This document shows positions 24,568-33,379 of a DNA stretch of 33,697 bases, piece by piece; the first letter of the stretch is position 1, and every line of letters begins with the position of its first letter. Origin of the DNA: Alphaproteobacteria bacterium (lineage in GTDB: Bacteria > Pseudomonadota > Alphaproteobacteria > Micropepsales > Micropepsaceae); the NCBI GenBank assembly GCA_021413465.1, contig JAIOQG010000087.1:1-33697 (forward strand), written 5' to 3'. The position numbers were made by a program, and so were the translations under genes. The notes beneath the pieces were generated by a model. That model saw only the letters and a program-made list of their open reading frames with translations, was not told where the DNA came from and searched no databases.

Positions 24568-24578
24568 GGTCCAGTTTT
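24568..24578 (-). promoter_or_regulatory. AAAACTGGACC box upstream of the TonB receptor
   Basis: Read on the - strand this is AAAACTGGACC. It differs mainly by C for T from the GAAACTGGATC boxes near the mocR genes and matches the CTGGAC core known for TauR. It is 41 bases before the receptor start codon, which links the receptor to the presumed MocR regulon. Confidence 0.4.
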
Positions 24579-24586
24579 AGGGGCAA

Positions 24587-24600
24587 GCCGCAAAAGCGGC
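24587..24600 (+). other. Small hairpin beside the TonB receptor ribosome-binding site
   Basis: GCCGC-AAAA-GCGGC is a perfect 5-bp stem ending 19 bases before the ATG and just upstream of the GGGGGA Shine-Dalgarno. It could influence translation or mRNA stability. It is short and may be incidental. Confidence 0.3.
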
Positions 24601-24619
24601 GAAAACGGTGGGGGACTAA

Positions 24620-27600
24620 ATGACTAGACTTCGTCAAGTATTTTTGGCGACCGCGAGCGCGGTTGCGTTGATCGCGGTCGGATCGGTACCTTCGATAGCG
24701 CAAGACACAAAACCAGCAGCGGACAGTAAGGGACCGGTCGAGAAAGTGACGGTGACGGGTTCGCGCATCAAGCGGCCCACTTACGATTCATCGCTGCCAA
24801 CATCGTCCATTACCGCTGAAACAATGGACCGGCGGCAGAATCTCAACGTGCTTGACGCACTTCTTGAAAATAGAAGCACGAATGCCGGAGCTTCGCCTGC
24901 CGGCGCGCAAGCCGGATTCGGAGCAGGATCGCAATTCGTCGCGCTGTTCGGTCTTGGGTCAAACCGCACGTTGACGTTGTTAAACGGCCGGCGCTTCGTT
25001 GGCGGCAATCAAGCAACCTTGTTCGGCCAGGCCAACCCAGGTCTGCAGGTCGACTTAAACGCAATTCCAACCGCCTTAATCGAACGGATCGACATTGTTG
25101 CGGTCGGGGGCGCGCCGTCTTACGGCGCGGATGCGATTGGCGGTGTGGTCAACATCATACTCAAAGACGACTTTGACGGATATCAGTTCGACGGTTTCTA
25201 CCGCACGAATGAAGTCGGCGTCGGCGGTTCCTACCGCTACCGTGGGGTCGCTGGTTGGAATTTTGACGATAAAGCCGGAAACGTTACAATTAGTGCCGAG
25301 CACTCGGAGGACGAGGGCTTCCGGTACACCGACAGCCCGTTTCAATTCCCTTCCGACTTCCCATTCTTCTCGCCGAACCCTTTGAACACGTCCGGCGCCG
25401 ATGGCATACCCAACAACATCCTGCTTTTTGACCGGAGAATCACTGCGCTCACTGCCGGTGGCGGTCTGATCACGAATCCGGCCGCCGGCGCAGGCATTGG
25501 GACCCTGCTGCGGGCACAGGATCGTCAGTTGTTACGCGATCGTCCGGGTATCGATCCTCTCCTCGCCATCAACCCCGCATCAGGGTTCTTTACGCGGCCG
25601 GCGACTGCAGCCGAAACGGCGCTCGGCACCGTCGCACGCCCGATCACTCAAGTCGTTGTGCCGCTGCAATTCGCTGCGAACGGTAACTTGGTGCCGTTCA
25701 ACATTGGCCTAATCGGAGCAAACGTCCCGCTAACAAACACTATCGCATCAGGAGGCGACGCTCTCGATCTTACAGATCTAACGAGCCTCAATTCCGACGT
25801 CGACCGCACCATCGTCACTACGCTGGCAAACTACGACGTTGCCGATTGGATGAACATCTTCTTCGAAGGGCTTTACCAGAAGGTCACCGGCGTGGAAGTC
25901 GTCAACCAACCGTCGTTTCAGAACAATCTCTTTGGCGGCCCCATGGTGTCGGCGTTCGCAACCGGCGCATACGTGACACCGGCAGCCGTTAGCGGACCCA
26001 TTACAGTCAGCAACACCTATGCATTCCTGACGCCCCAAGCGCAGGGCGTGTTGGCCGCCAATGGTGTCACATCGTTCAACCTCCAGCGGGCCAACATCGA
26101 TATCAACGATGACACAAAATCGATAAACAATGGCGAGACGTATCGCTTTGCCGCTGGCGCCAAAGGTGATTTCACGCTGTGGAACCGCTTGCTTACCTAC
26201 GATTTTGGCTTGGTCTATGGTCGATCGGCTGGCGAAAGCACGGCGACCACGGTGCTCCGTCGCGAGTTCGCTCTTGCAATCGACGCCGTCACTAATGCTG
26301 CTGGACAGGTAGTCTGCCGGGCCCAAACGTTGGCGGCCGGCACCGTGACCTGGCAGGACCCGGCGGTCGCGGCTACACCACAAGCCGTGCCTCAATCCGT
26401 CATCGACGCTTGCCGACCTTTGAATCTCCTTGGAACCAATTTGGCTTCGGCCGAGGCCAAGCGCTTCATTCGCAGTGACGCCACGTCCGAAAACCGAAAT
26501 GACCAGTATCTTGGTGAGTTCACACTGACCGCGGACTTGTTGGACTTGCCAGCGGGCACCTTCACGGTTGCTACGGGCGCCTCTTGGCGCCAGGAGCGTA
26601 GTGTATTCGAGCCTGACACGGCGTTGCGCCTCGGTCTTGGGCGCAGTGCACCCATTGTCCAAACGAAAGGCAGGTTTACGTCTGAGGAGTACTTGTTTGA
26701 ATTTCTGTTTCCGATCTTTGGCGGCGATCTTCAAACTCGGTTCATGCGCGAACTGACGCTCGAGGGGAACTTCCGCGTGATGGACAATGACCGCTCAGGC
26801 AAGGCGGATGCCGGAACATGGGCGTTGACCTATCGTCCGTTCGACTGGTTGAAATTCCGTGGAAACTACACGAACTCGTTGCGTGCTCCGGCTCTGACAG
26901 AGCAGTTCCTGCCGGCGTCGACGACCTTCTCAACCGCCGCCGATCCCTGCGATTCCACGCTTATCGACTCAGGCCCCAATCCAGCCACGCGTCGCGCCAA
27001 TTGCGAGGCTGAATGGCTTGCGCGCGGATATACAAGTAATCTGGGGACTTTCATTTCAAACGCTCGTCTCGCTACGGTTCGCGGCCAAACTGGAGGGAAC
27101 CCAAATCTCGTTCCGGAAACGTCGACGGCGTTCAGCTACGGTTTTGTGCTGCAGCCAGACTGGTTCTTGGACGATTTCGCACTGGCCGTTGATTACACGA
27201 AGATCAATGTAACCGGAGCCATCTCAAACCTGAACCTGCTCGCCATCATGCAACAGTGCTACGATGCTACCAACCTGGCAGCGTGCCCGCAGAATTTTGT
27301 GTCTGGCGGCGCAGCTGGATTTGGCCGAGGGCCGGACGGCCAAGTACTGCTGCAGAACGCGTTTAATGCCGGTTTTATCAACGCCGGATACTTGAACTAT
27401 GACGGCATAACGGCTTCGCTCGACTGGAGAATTGGGCTCAATCATACGGCAGAATGGCTGGGGCATCCGGTCGGCGGCGACATCGGCGATCTTAGGGTGG
27501 GCGTGTCATATCAATACTATGACAATGTCGAGACTTCTATCTCAGGCCTTCGGAACCTCGACAACAACCCCAACAACACCGAGATCGGCTTCCCCGAACA

Positions 27601-27910
27601 CTCGTTCACGCTCAATCTGCTATACTCCCTGGGTGAAGTTAGTGCGCTTTGGCAGATGCAGTACCAGACCGAGCAGCAGTTCAACTACCTCAACACGGAC
27701 GAGACCCAGGACATCCGCTTTGTCGACGACTACCAACTTCACAATGCAACCTTGCGTTGGGACATCAACGACAACCTTCAAGCTCAGGTGATCGTCAATA
27801 ACATATTCAACACTGCCCCACCGTTCCCGATCGGGCCGGAGGCGGCTGCCATTGGAGTGTATGATCTGGTCGGAAGGTCGTACACGATCTCTGCCACGAC
27901 GAAATTCTGA
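24620..27910 (+). CDS. TonB-dependent outer-membrane receptor
   Basis: A 1,096-aa outer-membrane transporter energised by TonB/ExbBD for import of a large or scarce ligand. A signal peptide (MTRLRQVFLATASAVALIAV, cleaved near SIAQ) precedes an N-terminal region with KVTVTGSRIKRP, resembling a TonB box and plug start. The plug domain runs to about residue 200 (LTLLNGRRFVGG, IERIDIVAVGGAPSYGADAIGGVVNI). The barrel ends in YTISATTKF, with the terminal phenylalanine used by the BAM machinery. Codon use and GC are visibly lower than in the flanking genes, which may reflect horizontal origin. Upstream lie a structured leader and CTGG boxes; downstream, two terminators isolate it. The ligand is unknown; no siderophore gene is present. 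Confidence 0.95.
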   Translation: MTRLRQVFLATASAVALIAVGSVPSIAQDTKPAADSKGPVEKVTVTGSRIKRPTYDSSLPTSSITAETMDRRQNLNVLDALLENRSTNAGASPAGAQAGFGAGSQFVALFGLGSNRTLTLLNGRRFVGGNQATLFGQANPGLQVDLNAIPTALIERIDIVAVGGAPSYGADAIGGVVNIILKDDFDGYQFDGFYRTNEVGVGGSYRYRGVAGWNFDDKAGNVTISAEHSEDEGFRYTDSPFQFPSDFPFFSPNPLNTSGADGIPNNILLFDRRITALTAGGGLITNPAAGAGIGTLLRAQDRQLLRDRPGIDPLLAINPASGFFTRPATAAETALGTVARPITQVVVPLQFAANGNLVPFNIGLIGANVPLTNTIASGGDALDLTDLTSLNSDVDRTIVTTLANYDVADWMNIFFEGLYQKVTGVEVVNQPSFQNNLFGGPMVSAFATGAYVTPAAVSGPITVSNTYAFLTPQAQGVLAANGVTSFNLQRANIDINDDTKSINNGETYRFAAGAKGDFTLWNRLLTYDFGLVYGRSAGESTATTVLRREFALAIDAVTNAAGQVVCRAQTLAAGTVTWQDPAVAATPQAVPQSVIDACRPLNLLGTNLASAEAKRFIRSDATSENRNDQYLGEFTLTADLLDLPAGTFTVATGASWRQERSVFEPDTALRLGLGRSAPIVQTKGRFTSEEYLFEFLFPIFGGDLQTRFMRELTLEGNFRVMDNDRSGKADAGTWALTYRPFDWLKFRGNYTNSLRAPALTEQFLPASTTFSTAADPCDSTLIDSGPNPATRRANCEAEWLARGYTSNLGTFISNARLATVRGQTGGNPNLVPETSTAFSYGFVLQPDWFLDDFALAVDYTKINVTGAISNLNLLAIMQQCYDATNLAACPQNFVSGGAAGFGRGPDGQVLLQNAFNAGFINAGYLNYDGITASLDWRIGLNHTAEWLGHPVGGDIGDLRVGVSYQYYDNVETSISGLRNLDNNPNNTEIGFPEHSFTLNLLYSLGEVSALWQMQYQTEQQFNYLNTDETQDIRFVDDYQLHNATLRWDINDNLQAQVIVNNIFNTAPPFPIGPEAAAIGVYDLVGRSYTISATTKF

Positions 27911-27928
27911 GCCCTCGCTCGGAAGACC

Positions 27929-27960
27929 CCGAACCCGATGGCGTCCATCGGGTTCGGTTT
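27929..27960 (+). terminator. Intrinsic terminator 1 after the TonB receptor gene
   Basis: CCGAACCCGATGG-CGT-CCATCGGGTTCGG is a perfect 13-bp stem with a 3-base loop, followed by TTT, 18 bases after the receptor stop codon. The T-run is short but the stem is very stable. Confidence 0.8.
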
Positions 27961-27992
27961 GACTACGACTAACCCAAAAACAATCAACTTCC

Positions 27993-28016
27993 GGCGGGCC
28001 GTTTGCCCGCCTTTTT
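27993..28016 (+). terminator. Intrinsic terminator 2 before pepN
   Basis: GGCGGGC-CGTTT-GCCCGCC followed by TTTTT is a classical rho-independent terminator. Coming 35 bases after the first one, it would stop any read-through from the TonB receptor gene into pepN. Confidence 0.85.
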
Positions 28017-28117
28017 CTGTGGCATATGCCGGTCAAGAGCGGCCCCTCGTCTTTCGCGTCTTGATCGAATAAAACCCCGGGCCTGGCTCGCGCCCACCGC
28101 ACACAGAGGCCCGCTTG

Positions 28118-30754
28118 ATGAAAACCGACCAGCCTGTCGCCATTCGCCGCGAAGATTATCGTCCTGCGCCCTATCGGGTGGTGCGGACGGCGCTTGAGTT
28201 TCTGTTGGAGCCTGCGGCGACGCGGGTGCATGCGACGCTTGATATCGAGCCGAACCAGGACCGGCCGGGGGCCTTGGAGCTGCACGGCGAGCATTTGAAG
28301 CTTGTCGACATCAAGATCGAAGGGCGGCCGTTGGCGAAGGACGCTTATGCGGTGACCGACGATAAGCTCATCATCAAGGCGCCGCCGGCGACGCGGTTCC
28401 GGCTGGATACGACGGTTGAGATCAATCCGCTGGCGAACACGGCGTTGTCGGGACTTTATATCTCGGACAATATGTTCTGCACGCAGTGCGAGGCGGAAGG
28501 GTTCCGGCGCATCACCTATTCGCTCGACCGGCCGGACAATATGTCGGTTTACTCCGTGCGCATGGTGGCCGACCGGGCGCATTATCCCGTGCTGCTGTCG
28601 AACGGCAACGAAGTGGCGCGCGGCACGCTGCCGGGCGGGCGGCACTTCGCCGAGTGGCAGGATCCGTTTCCCAAGCCGTCTTATCTGTTCGCGCTGGTCG
28701 CTGGCGATCTGGCGCATGTCGAGGATCACTTCACCACCATGTCGGGGCGGCGGGTGAAGCTCGGCATCTATGTGACGCACGGGAACGAGGACAAGGTTTC
28801 GTTCGCCATGGGCGCCTTGAAGCGTTGCATGAAGTGGGACGAGGACGCGTATGGGCGCGAGTACGATCTCGACGTGTTCAACATCGTGGCCGTCAGCGCG
28901 TTCAATTTCGGCGCGATGGAGAATAAGGGCCTCAACATTTTTAACGACAAGCTGATCTTGGCGCGGCCCGACACGGCGACGGACACGGACTACGATTTGA
29001 TCGAAGCGGTTGTGGGGCACGAGTATTTTCACAATTGGTCGGGCAATCGCATCACGTGCCGCGATTGGTTTCAGCTGTCGTTGAAAGAAGGCTTCACCGT
29101 ATTCCGCGATCAGTCGTTCTCGGCCGACATGCGCTCGGCGGCGGTGGAACGCATCGGCGACGTGCGCGCGCTGCGCTCGCGCCAGTTCCAAGAAGACGGC
29201 GGCCCGCTGGCGCATCCGGTGCGGCCGGATGCTTACGTCACGATCGACAATTTCTATACCGCAACGGTTTATGAAAAAGGCGCCGAGCTGTGCCGCATGG
29301 TGCGCACCATTTTGGGGCCTGAGGCGTTTCGCAAAGGCTCGGACCTTTATTTTGCGCGCCACGACGGCACGGCGGCGACGTGCGACGACTTCATCAAGGC
29401 GATGGAAGATTCGAGCGGCGTCGACCTGGCGCAGTTCAAGCTGTGGTACGCGCAAGCCGGCACGCCGCAGGTGAAGGCGCACGGCACGTATGACGCGGCT
29501 TCGAAGAGCTATGCGTTGACGCTGGAGCAGAACTTGACGGCGGCGCCGGGTCAGAGCGCGACTGCGCCTATGCATATACCCGTCGCGGTCGGCCTTGTCG
29601 GGCGCAATAGCGGGCGCGACTTGAAGATTGCGCTCGATGGCGGTGCTGCTGCCGAGACGCTGGTGTTGAATCTGCGTCAGGGCAAGCAGACGTTCAAACT
29701 CACGGGCGTGAGCGAAGTGCCGGTGCCGTCGATCGGGCGCGGTTTTTCGGCGCCGGTTCGCTTTGCGATGGAGCTTAGCGGCGAGGACCGCGCGTTCCTG
29801 ATGGCGAAGGATTCCGATTCCTTCAATCGCTGGGAGTCGGGACAGAAGCTCGCAACCGAACTCTTGGTGCGGATGACGAATGAAGCGCGCGCCGGCAAAG
29901 CGCCGAAAGTCGATCAGCTGTTCGTCGACGCCTTTGGCGAGTTGTTGCGCGACGCACGCAAGGATCCGGCGTTCACGGCGATGGCGGTGCAATTGCCGAC
30001 CGAAATGGAGTTGGCGCAGATCATCGACGACGCCGATCCCGATGCCATTCACGTCGCGCGCGAGACGCTGCGCAAGTCGTTGGCGGCGACGCATGGCGGC
30101 GCGTTTCGCGACATCTATCAGTCATTGAAAAGCAACGAGCCCTACTCGCCCGATGCGGCGCCTTCGGGGCGGCGGGCGCTGCGGAATATGTGCCTGCGCT
30201 ATTTGACCGCGGACGATACGGCGGCAACGCGGGCGCTGGCGTTCGAGCAGTTCCGCTCGGCCGACAACATGACCGATCAAGCCGGCGGCTTGGCGCCGCT
30301 GACGGATATGAGCGGCGAGGAACGCGATACGGCGCTGAAGCAGTTCTACGAACGGTGGAAAAACAACCCGCTGGTCATCGACAAGTGGATGTCGTTGCAG
30401 GCGATGTCGAGCCGGCCGGACACGCTTTCGCACATCGAAAGCTTGACGAAGCACCCTGCGTTCAACATCGAAAACCCGAATCGCGTCCGTGCCTTGGTGG
30501 GCGCGTTTGTCATGAACAATCAACTGCGCTTCCATGCGGCGGACGGCGCGGGATACCGATTCCTGGCCGACCGCGTGCTGCAGCTCGACGGCTTAAACCC
30601 GCAGGTTGCCGCGCGTTTGTGCGGGGCGTTCGAAACATGGCGCCGCTTCGACGGCAAGCGCCAAACCTTGATGCGCGAACAGCTGATGCGCATCAAAAAC
30701 GCACCCGGCCTTTCGCGCAACGTTGCGGAGATTACGGAGAAGACTTTGGGCTGA
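28118..30754 (+). CDS. pepN: Aminopeptidase N (M1 zinc metallopeptidase)
   Basis: An 878-aa cytoplasmic aminopeptidase that removes N-terminal residues from peptides during protein turnover. The M1 zinc site is intact: HEYFH (H301, H305) with E324 in LKEGFT and catalytic E302. The exopeptidase motif GAMENKGLN starts at 265. The Ig-like middle and the long helical C-terminal domain match the bacterial PepN architecture and length. I use the ATG at 28118, one codon after the TTG in the ORF track; GAGG lies upstream. It is preceded by two terminators and so has its own transcript. Confidence 0.97.
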   Translation: MKTDQPVAIRREDYRPAPYRVVRTALEFLLEPAATRVHATLDIEPNQDRPGALELHGEHLKLVDIKIEGRPLAKDAYAVTDDKLIIKAPPATRFRLDTTVEINPLANTALSGLYISDNMFCTQCEAEGFRRITYSLDRPDNMSVYSVRMVADRAHYPVLLSNGNEVARGTLPGGRHFAEWQDPFPKPSYLFALVAGDLAHVEDHFTTMSGRRVKLGIYVTHGNEDKVSFAMGALKRCMKWDEDAYGREYDLDVFNIVAVSAFNFGAMENKGLNIFNDKLILARPDTATDTDYDLIEAVVGHEYFHNWSGNRITCRDWFQLSLKEGFTVFRDQSFSADMRSAAVERIGDVRALRSRQFQEDGGPLAHPVRPDAYVTIDNFYTATVYEKGAELCRMVRTILGPEAFRKGSDLYFARHDGTAATCDDFIKAMEDSSGVDLAQFKLWYAQAGTPQVKAHGTYDAASKSYALTLEQNLTAAPGQSATAPMHIPVAVGLVGRNSGRDLKIALDGGAAAETLVLNLRQGKQTFKLTGVSEVPVPSIGRGFSAPVRFAMELSGEDRAFLMAKDSDSFNRWESGQKLATELLVRMTNEARAGKAPKVDQLFVDAFGELLRDARKDPAFTAMAVQLPTEMELAQIIDDADPDAIHVARETLRKSLAATHGGAFRDIYQSLKSNEPYSPDAAPSGRRALRNMCLRYLTADDTAATRALAFEQFRSADNMTDQAGGLAPLTDMSGEERDTALKQFYERWKNNPLVIDKWMSLQAMSSRPDTLSHIESLTKHPAFNIENPNRVRALVGAFVMNNQLRFHAADGAGYRFLADRVLQLDGLNPQVAARLCGAFETWRRFDGKRQTLMREQLMRIKNAPGLSRNVAEITEKTLG

Positions 30755-30817
30755 GAGTCACTTTGGCCACAAACGCTTACCGAGTGTTGCAGAATGTGCT
30801 CACAGGGGATGACAAGG

Positions 30818-30845
30818 CCCGGGTCGCAGACATAATCGACCCGGG
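30818..30845. repeat. Inverted repeat between pepN and the histidine kinase gene
   Basis: CCCGGGTCG and CGACCCGGG are perfect 9-base arms around a 10-base loop, 14 bases before the longest kinase start. No T-run follows, so it is not a standard terminator. Neighbouring bases (GGGGATGACA) resemble the ends of dispersed alphaproteobacterial palindromes, so it may be a degenerate repeat. Confidence 0.5.
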
Positions 30846-30858
30846 GACCTGATTCGAG

Positions 30859-33363
30859 TTGACACAGTCTGAAATGGCAATCGCCACACCCATCTACAGC
30901 GGCGCATCCCAGGAACGTGCAAATATTGCGCGCCCGCGAACGATGTCGAGAAGCGGAACGACACTGTGGATCGTTCTGGGTACGCTTGCCGTGGTTTTGT
31001 CGGTCGCTGCCGCCGCCGCGCTGCAGATGCGCAAGGACCATGCGCTTGCGCTCGCTCAAATCGAGCGCGAATCCCAGGCCTTCATTTCGCTTTCCGGCGC
31101 GCTGGTTGGGGCGGCGCTCGACCGCACGCAGGTTACCGTCATGCGCGCCTCGCGGGGAGCACAGGGCCTTGCAATTGCCGGCGCCGATCCGGCGCTTGTG
31201 AACGTCATCGTGACCGACGCGCAAGGCAATGTGAGCTGGGACCGAAACGGCGCACCGGCCGATTTGCGGAAATTGTCGGACACCGCCTTGTTGCAGCGCT
31301 TTGCCGCCAGGCAAGACGCCGTGCGTTTTATGTCGGGAACTTTGACGGACGCGGAAACCGGCAAGAGTTCGATGGCCATCGTGATGCGCGGCGACGTGCT
31401 GCCGGGACAATTCATTTTTGCGCTGATCGATCCGAGATTTCTGAACAACTTGCTTGAGAGCGCACAGGGCAGCCGCGGGCTTAGCGTCGTCTTGGCCGAC
31501 AGCCAAATGCACAAAGTCGCGGGGACGCAAATCGACGACGCGCTGTATCAAACAGCGGCGGCGGCGCTGCCGACGAACGTGACGACGAGTCCGGCGCTGC
31601 GTTACGTGACCGACGACAACGGCACGCATTATCTTGCGACGGCACGGCTGATACCGGGCTACGACTTGCAACTGATCACGGTCGAGCGCGCGGCCGATGC
31701 GCTGTCGCAGTGGTATGAGTCGCTACCGCTTTATTCCATCATGATTTTTGGACCCAGTCTTTTGGGTGCGGCGCTGGCGTGGGCTTTGCTGAATCAAATC
31801 GAACGCACCTCGCGCGCGGACGGCGTGCTGCGGCGGACGGAGGAGCGTTTCGAACTTGCGGTCAGCGGTGCGAAATGCGGGATTTGGGACTGGGACATTT
31901 CCAACCGGCGCATCTTTTGGTCCGGGGCGATGAATGCGCTGATCGGGCGGGGAAAGCAGCCGCGCATCGTGGCGCTCGAAGATGTCGAAGCGATGATGCA
32001 CCCCGACGACCGGTATATGTTGTCGTCGATCGAAAACGCGATCCGCAACGGTGCCGCGAGTTACGACAAGTCATTCCGCTTGCAACATACCGACGGGCAC
32101 TGGGTGTGGATGCGCGCGAAGGGCCAGCACTACCGGACGATCAGGTCGGAAGGCGGAAGGTTGTCCGGCATCGTGCTCGACATTTCCGATCAGAAGGACG
32201 CCGATCAGCGCGTGGACACGGCCGAACGCGTTCTTGAGGCCGCATTTGAAAACGCAGCCGAGGCTTTTGCGCTGTGGGACAGCGACGACCGGTTGATGCT
32301 GTGCAATCGCCGCTTTTTGGAATTCTACGGCCTTGCCGACGCCAAGCCCGGCGAAGCGCGGCAGGACATTTTCGCGCGGGCAAGCGCACCGTTGGAAAAT
32401 GCCGATCCGCAGCACATGTTCGAGTCTTTCGATTCAAGCGGGAGCAGCGGCACAATCGAGTTGCAGCGCGCGGGTGGACGTTGGCTGCTGCTCAGCGAGC
32501 GCCGGGCGCTCGACGGCGGCAAGATTTCGGTTGCGACGGACATTACGGCGCTGAAGGCGCACGAGGACGAGTTGGAAACGTCGCGGGCGCGGCTTGAAGC
32601 GCAGACGGGCGAGCTGGGCGTGATCGCGACCAAGCTCGAAGCGGAAAAGACGCGCGCCGAACAGGCCAATCAGACGAAGTCGGAATTCTTGGCCAATATG
32701 AGCCACGAGTTGCGCACGCCGCTGAACGCGATCATCGGGTTCTCGGACGTGATGCGCAACCAGATGCTGGGCGGCTTGCCGGACCGCTATGTGGAGTACG
32801 CCGCCGACATCCATCGCAGCGGGCAGCAGTTGCTCGATCTCATCAACGACATACTCAACATGTCGCGGATCGAGACGGGCAAGCTCGACCTTGAAATCGC
32901 GGCGACCGACATCTCGGTTCTGGTCAACGACGTCATCAAGACCATGGAGCCGCGCGCGAAAGAGTCCGAGCTCGAGTTCCGGGTGAACCTGCCGGTGCTG
33001 GCGCCGGTGCTCGCCGACAAGCGCGCGATCAAGCAGGTCCTGCTCAATATCGTTTCGAACGCCGTCAAGTTCACGCCGGCCGGCGGCTTCGTCACCATCG
33101 AGACGCGCGCGGAGAACGGCGGCGTGACGATATGGGTGCACGATACGGGTATCGGCATCGCGCAGAGCGATATTGCGCGCGTGGTCAAGCCGTTCGAGCG
33201 CGTCGAGACGTCGGCGATGGGCCGTAGGCGCAGCGGCGTGGGACTTGGCCTTGCGGTGTCGACGGCTTTGATCGAGTTGCACGGCGGCAGGCTTACGCTC
33301 GACAGCGAGTTCGGTATCGGCACCAGCGTCTGTTTCACGCTGCCCTTCGCCACCGCCCACTAG
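30859..33363 (+). CDS. Membrane PAS-domain sensor histidine kinase
   Basis: An 834-aa (longest reading) sensor kinase. From the TTG start, a first membrane helix lies at about 34-56. A large extracytoplasmic sensor region follows, then a second helix at about 290-312, one PAS/PAC unit (about 330-455: GAKCGIWDWDIS, HTDGHWVWMRA), a second PAS (about 465-560: AFALWDSDDRLMLCNRRF), a coiled-coil linker, HisKA with phospho-acceptor H616 in MSHELRTPLNAIIGFSD, and HATPase_c with the N-box LLNIVSNAVKF, HDTGIGI and GVGLGLAVS. Start choice is uncertain: ATG codons at 30874 and 30943 are possible, and the last would put the first helix near the N-terminus as is usual. No response regulator gene is adjacent, and there is no receiver domain. 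The signal is unknown. Confidence 0.93.
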   Translation: MTQSEMAIATPIYSGASQERANIARPRTMSRSGTTLWIVLGTLAVVLSVAAAAALQMRKDHALALAQIERESQAFISLSGALVGAALDRTQVTVMRASRGAQGLAIAGADPALVNVIVTDAQGNVSWDRNGAPADLRKLSDTALLQRFAARQDAVRFMSGTLTDAETGKSSMAIVMRGDVLPGQFIFALIDPRFLNNLLESAQGSRGLSVVLADSQMHKVAGTQIDDALYQTAAAALPTNVTTSPALRYVTDDNGTHYLATARLIPGYDLQLITVERAADALSQWYESLPLYSIMIFGPSLLGAALAWALLNQIERTSRADGVLRRTEERFELAVSGAKCGIWDWDISNRRIFWSGAMNALIGRGKQPRIVALEDVEAMMHPDDRYMLSSIENAIRNGAASYDKSFRLQHTDGHWVWMRAKGQHYRTIRSEGGRLSGIVLDISDQKDADQRVDTAERVLEAAFENAAEAFALWDSDDRLMLCNRRFLEFYGLADAKPGEARQDIFARASAPLENADPQHMFESFDSSGSSGTIELQRAGGRWLLLSERRALDGGKISVATDITALKAHEDELETSRARLEAQTGELGVIATKLEAEKTRAEQANQTKSEFLANMSHELRTPLNAIIGFSDVMRNQMLGGLPDRYVEYAADIHRSGQQLLDLINDILNMSRIETGKLDLEIAATDISVLVNDVIKTMEPRAKESELEFRVNLPVLAPVLADKRAIKQVLLNIVSNAVKFTPAGGFVTIETRAENGGVTIWVHDTGIGIAQSDIARVVKPFERVETSAMGRRRSGVGLGLAVSTALIELHGGRLTLDSEFGIGTSVCFTLPFATAH

Positions 33364-33379
33364 GCGCCGCCGACAAACG

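Larger units (their letters stand above)
24165..24619. other. 455-bp intergenic/leader region before the TonB receptor gene
   Basis: No coding region was found. The stretch is less GC-rich than its surroundings. It contains the palindrome CACGCGCGTG (24260-24269), several CTGG boxes (GAAACTGG on the - strand at 24211-24218, AACTGGACTG at 24354-24363, CTGGCC at 24380), two hairpins listed separately, and a GGGGGA Shine-Dalgarno right before the receptor start. I see no clear -35/-10 pair. The length and structure suggest a regulated promoter with a long untranslated leader. Confidence 0.5.

Noticed and set aside
27620-30094. 824-aa antisense ORF under the TonB receptor and pepN
   Set aside because: It crosses two terminators and two real genes and shows no domain, only arginine-rich low complexity.
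30818-30845. Hairpin after pepN considered as an intrinsic terminator
   Set aside because: The stem is perfect but is followed by GGGGACC rather than a T-run, so it was listed as an inverted repeat instead.
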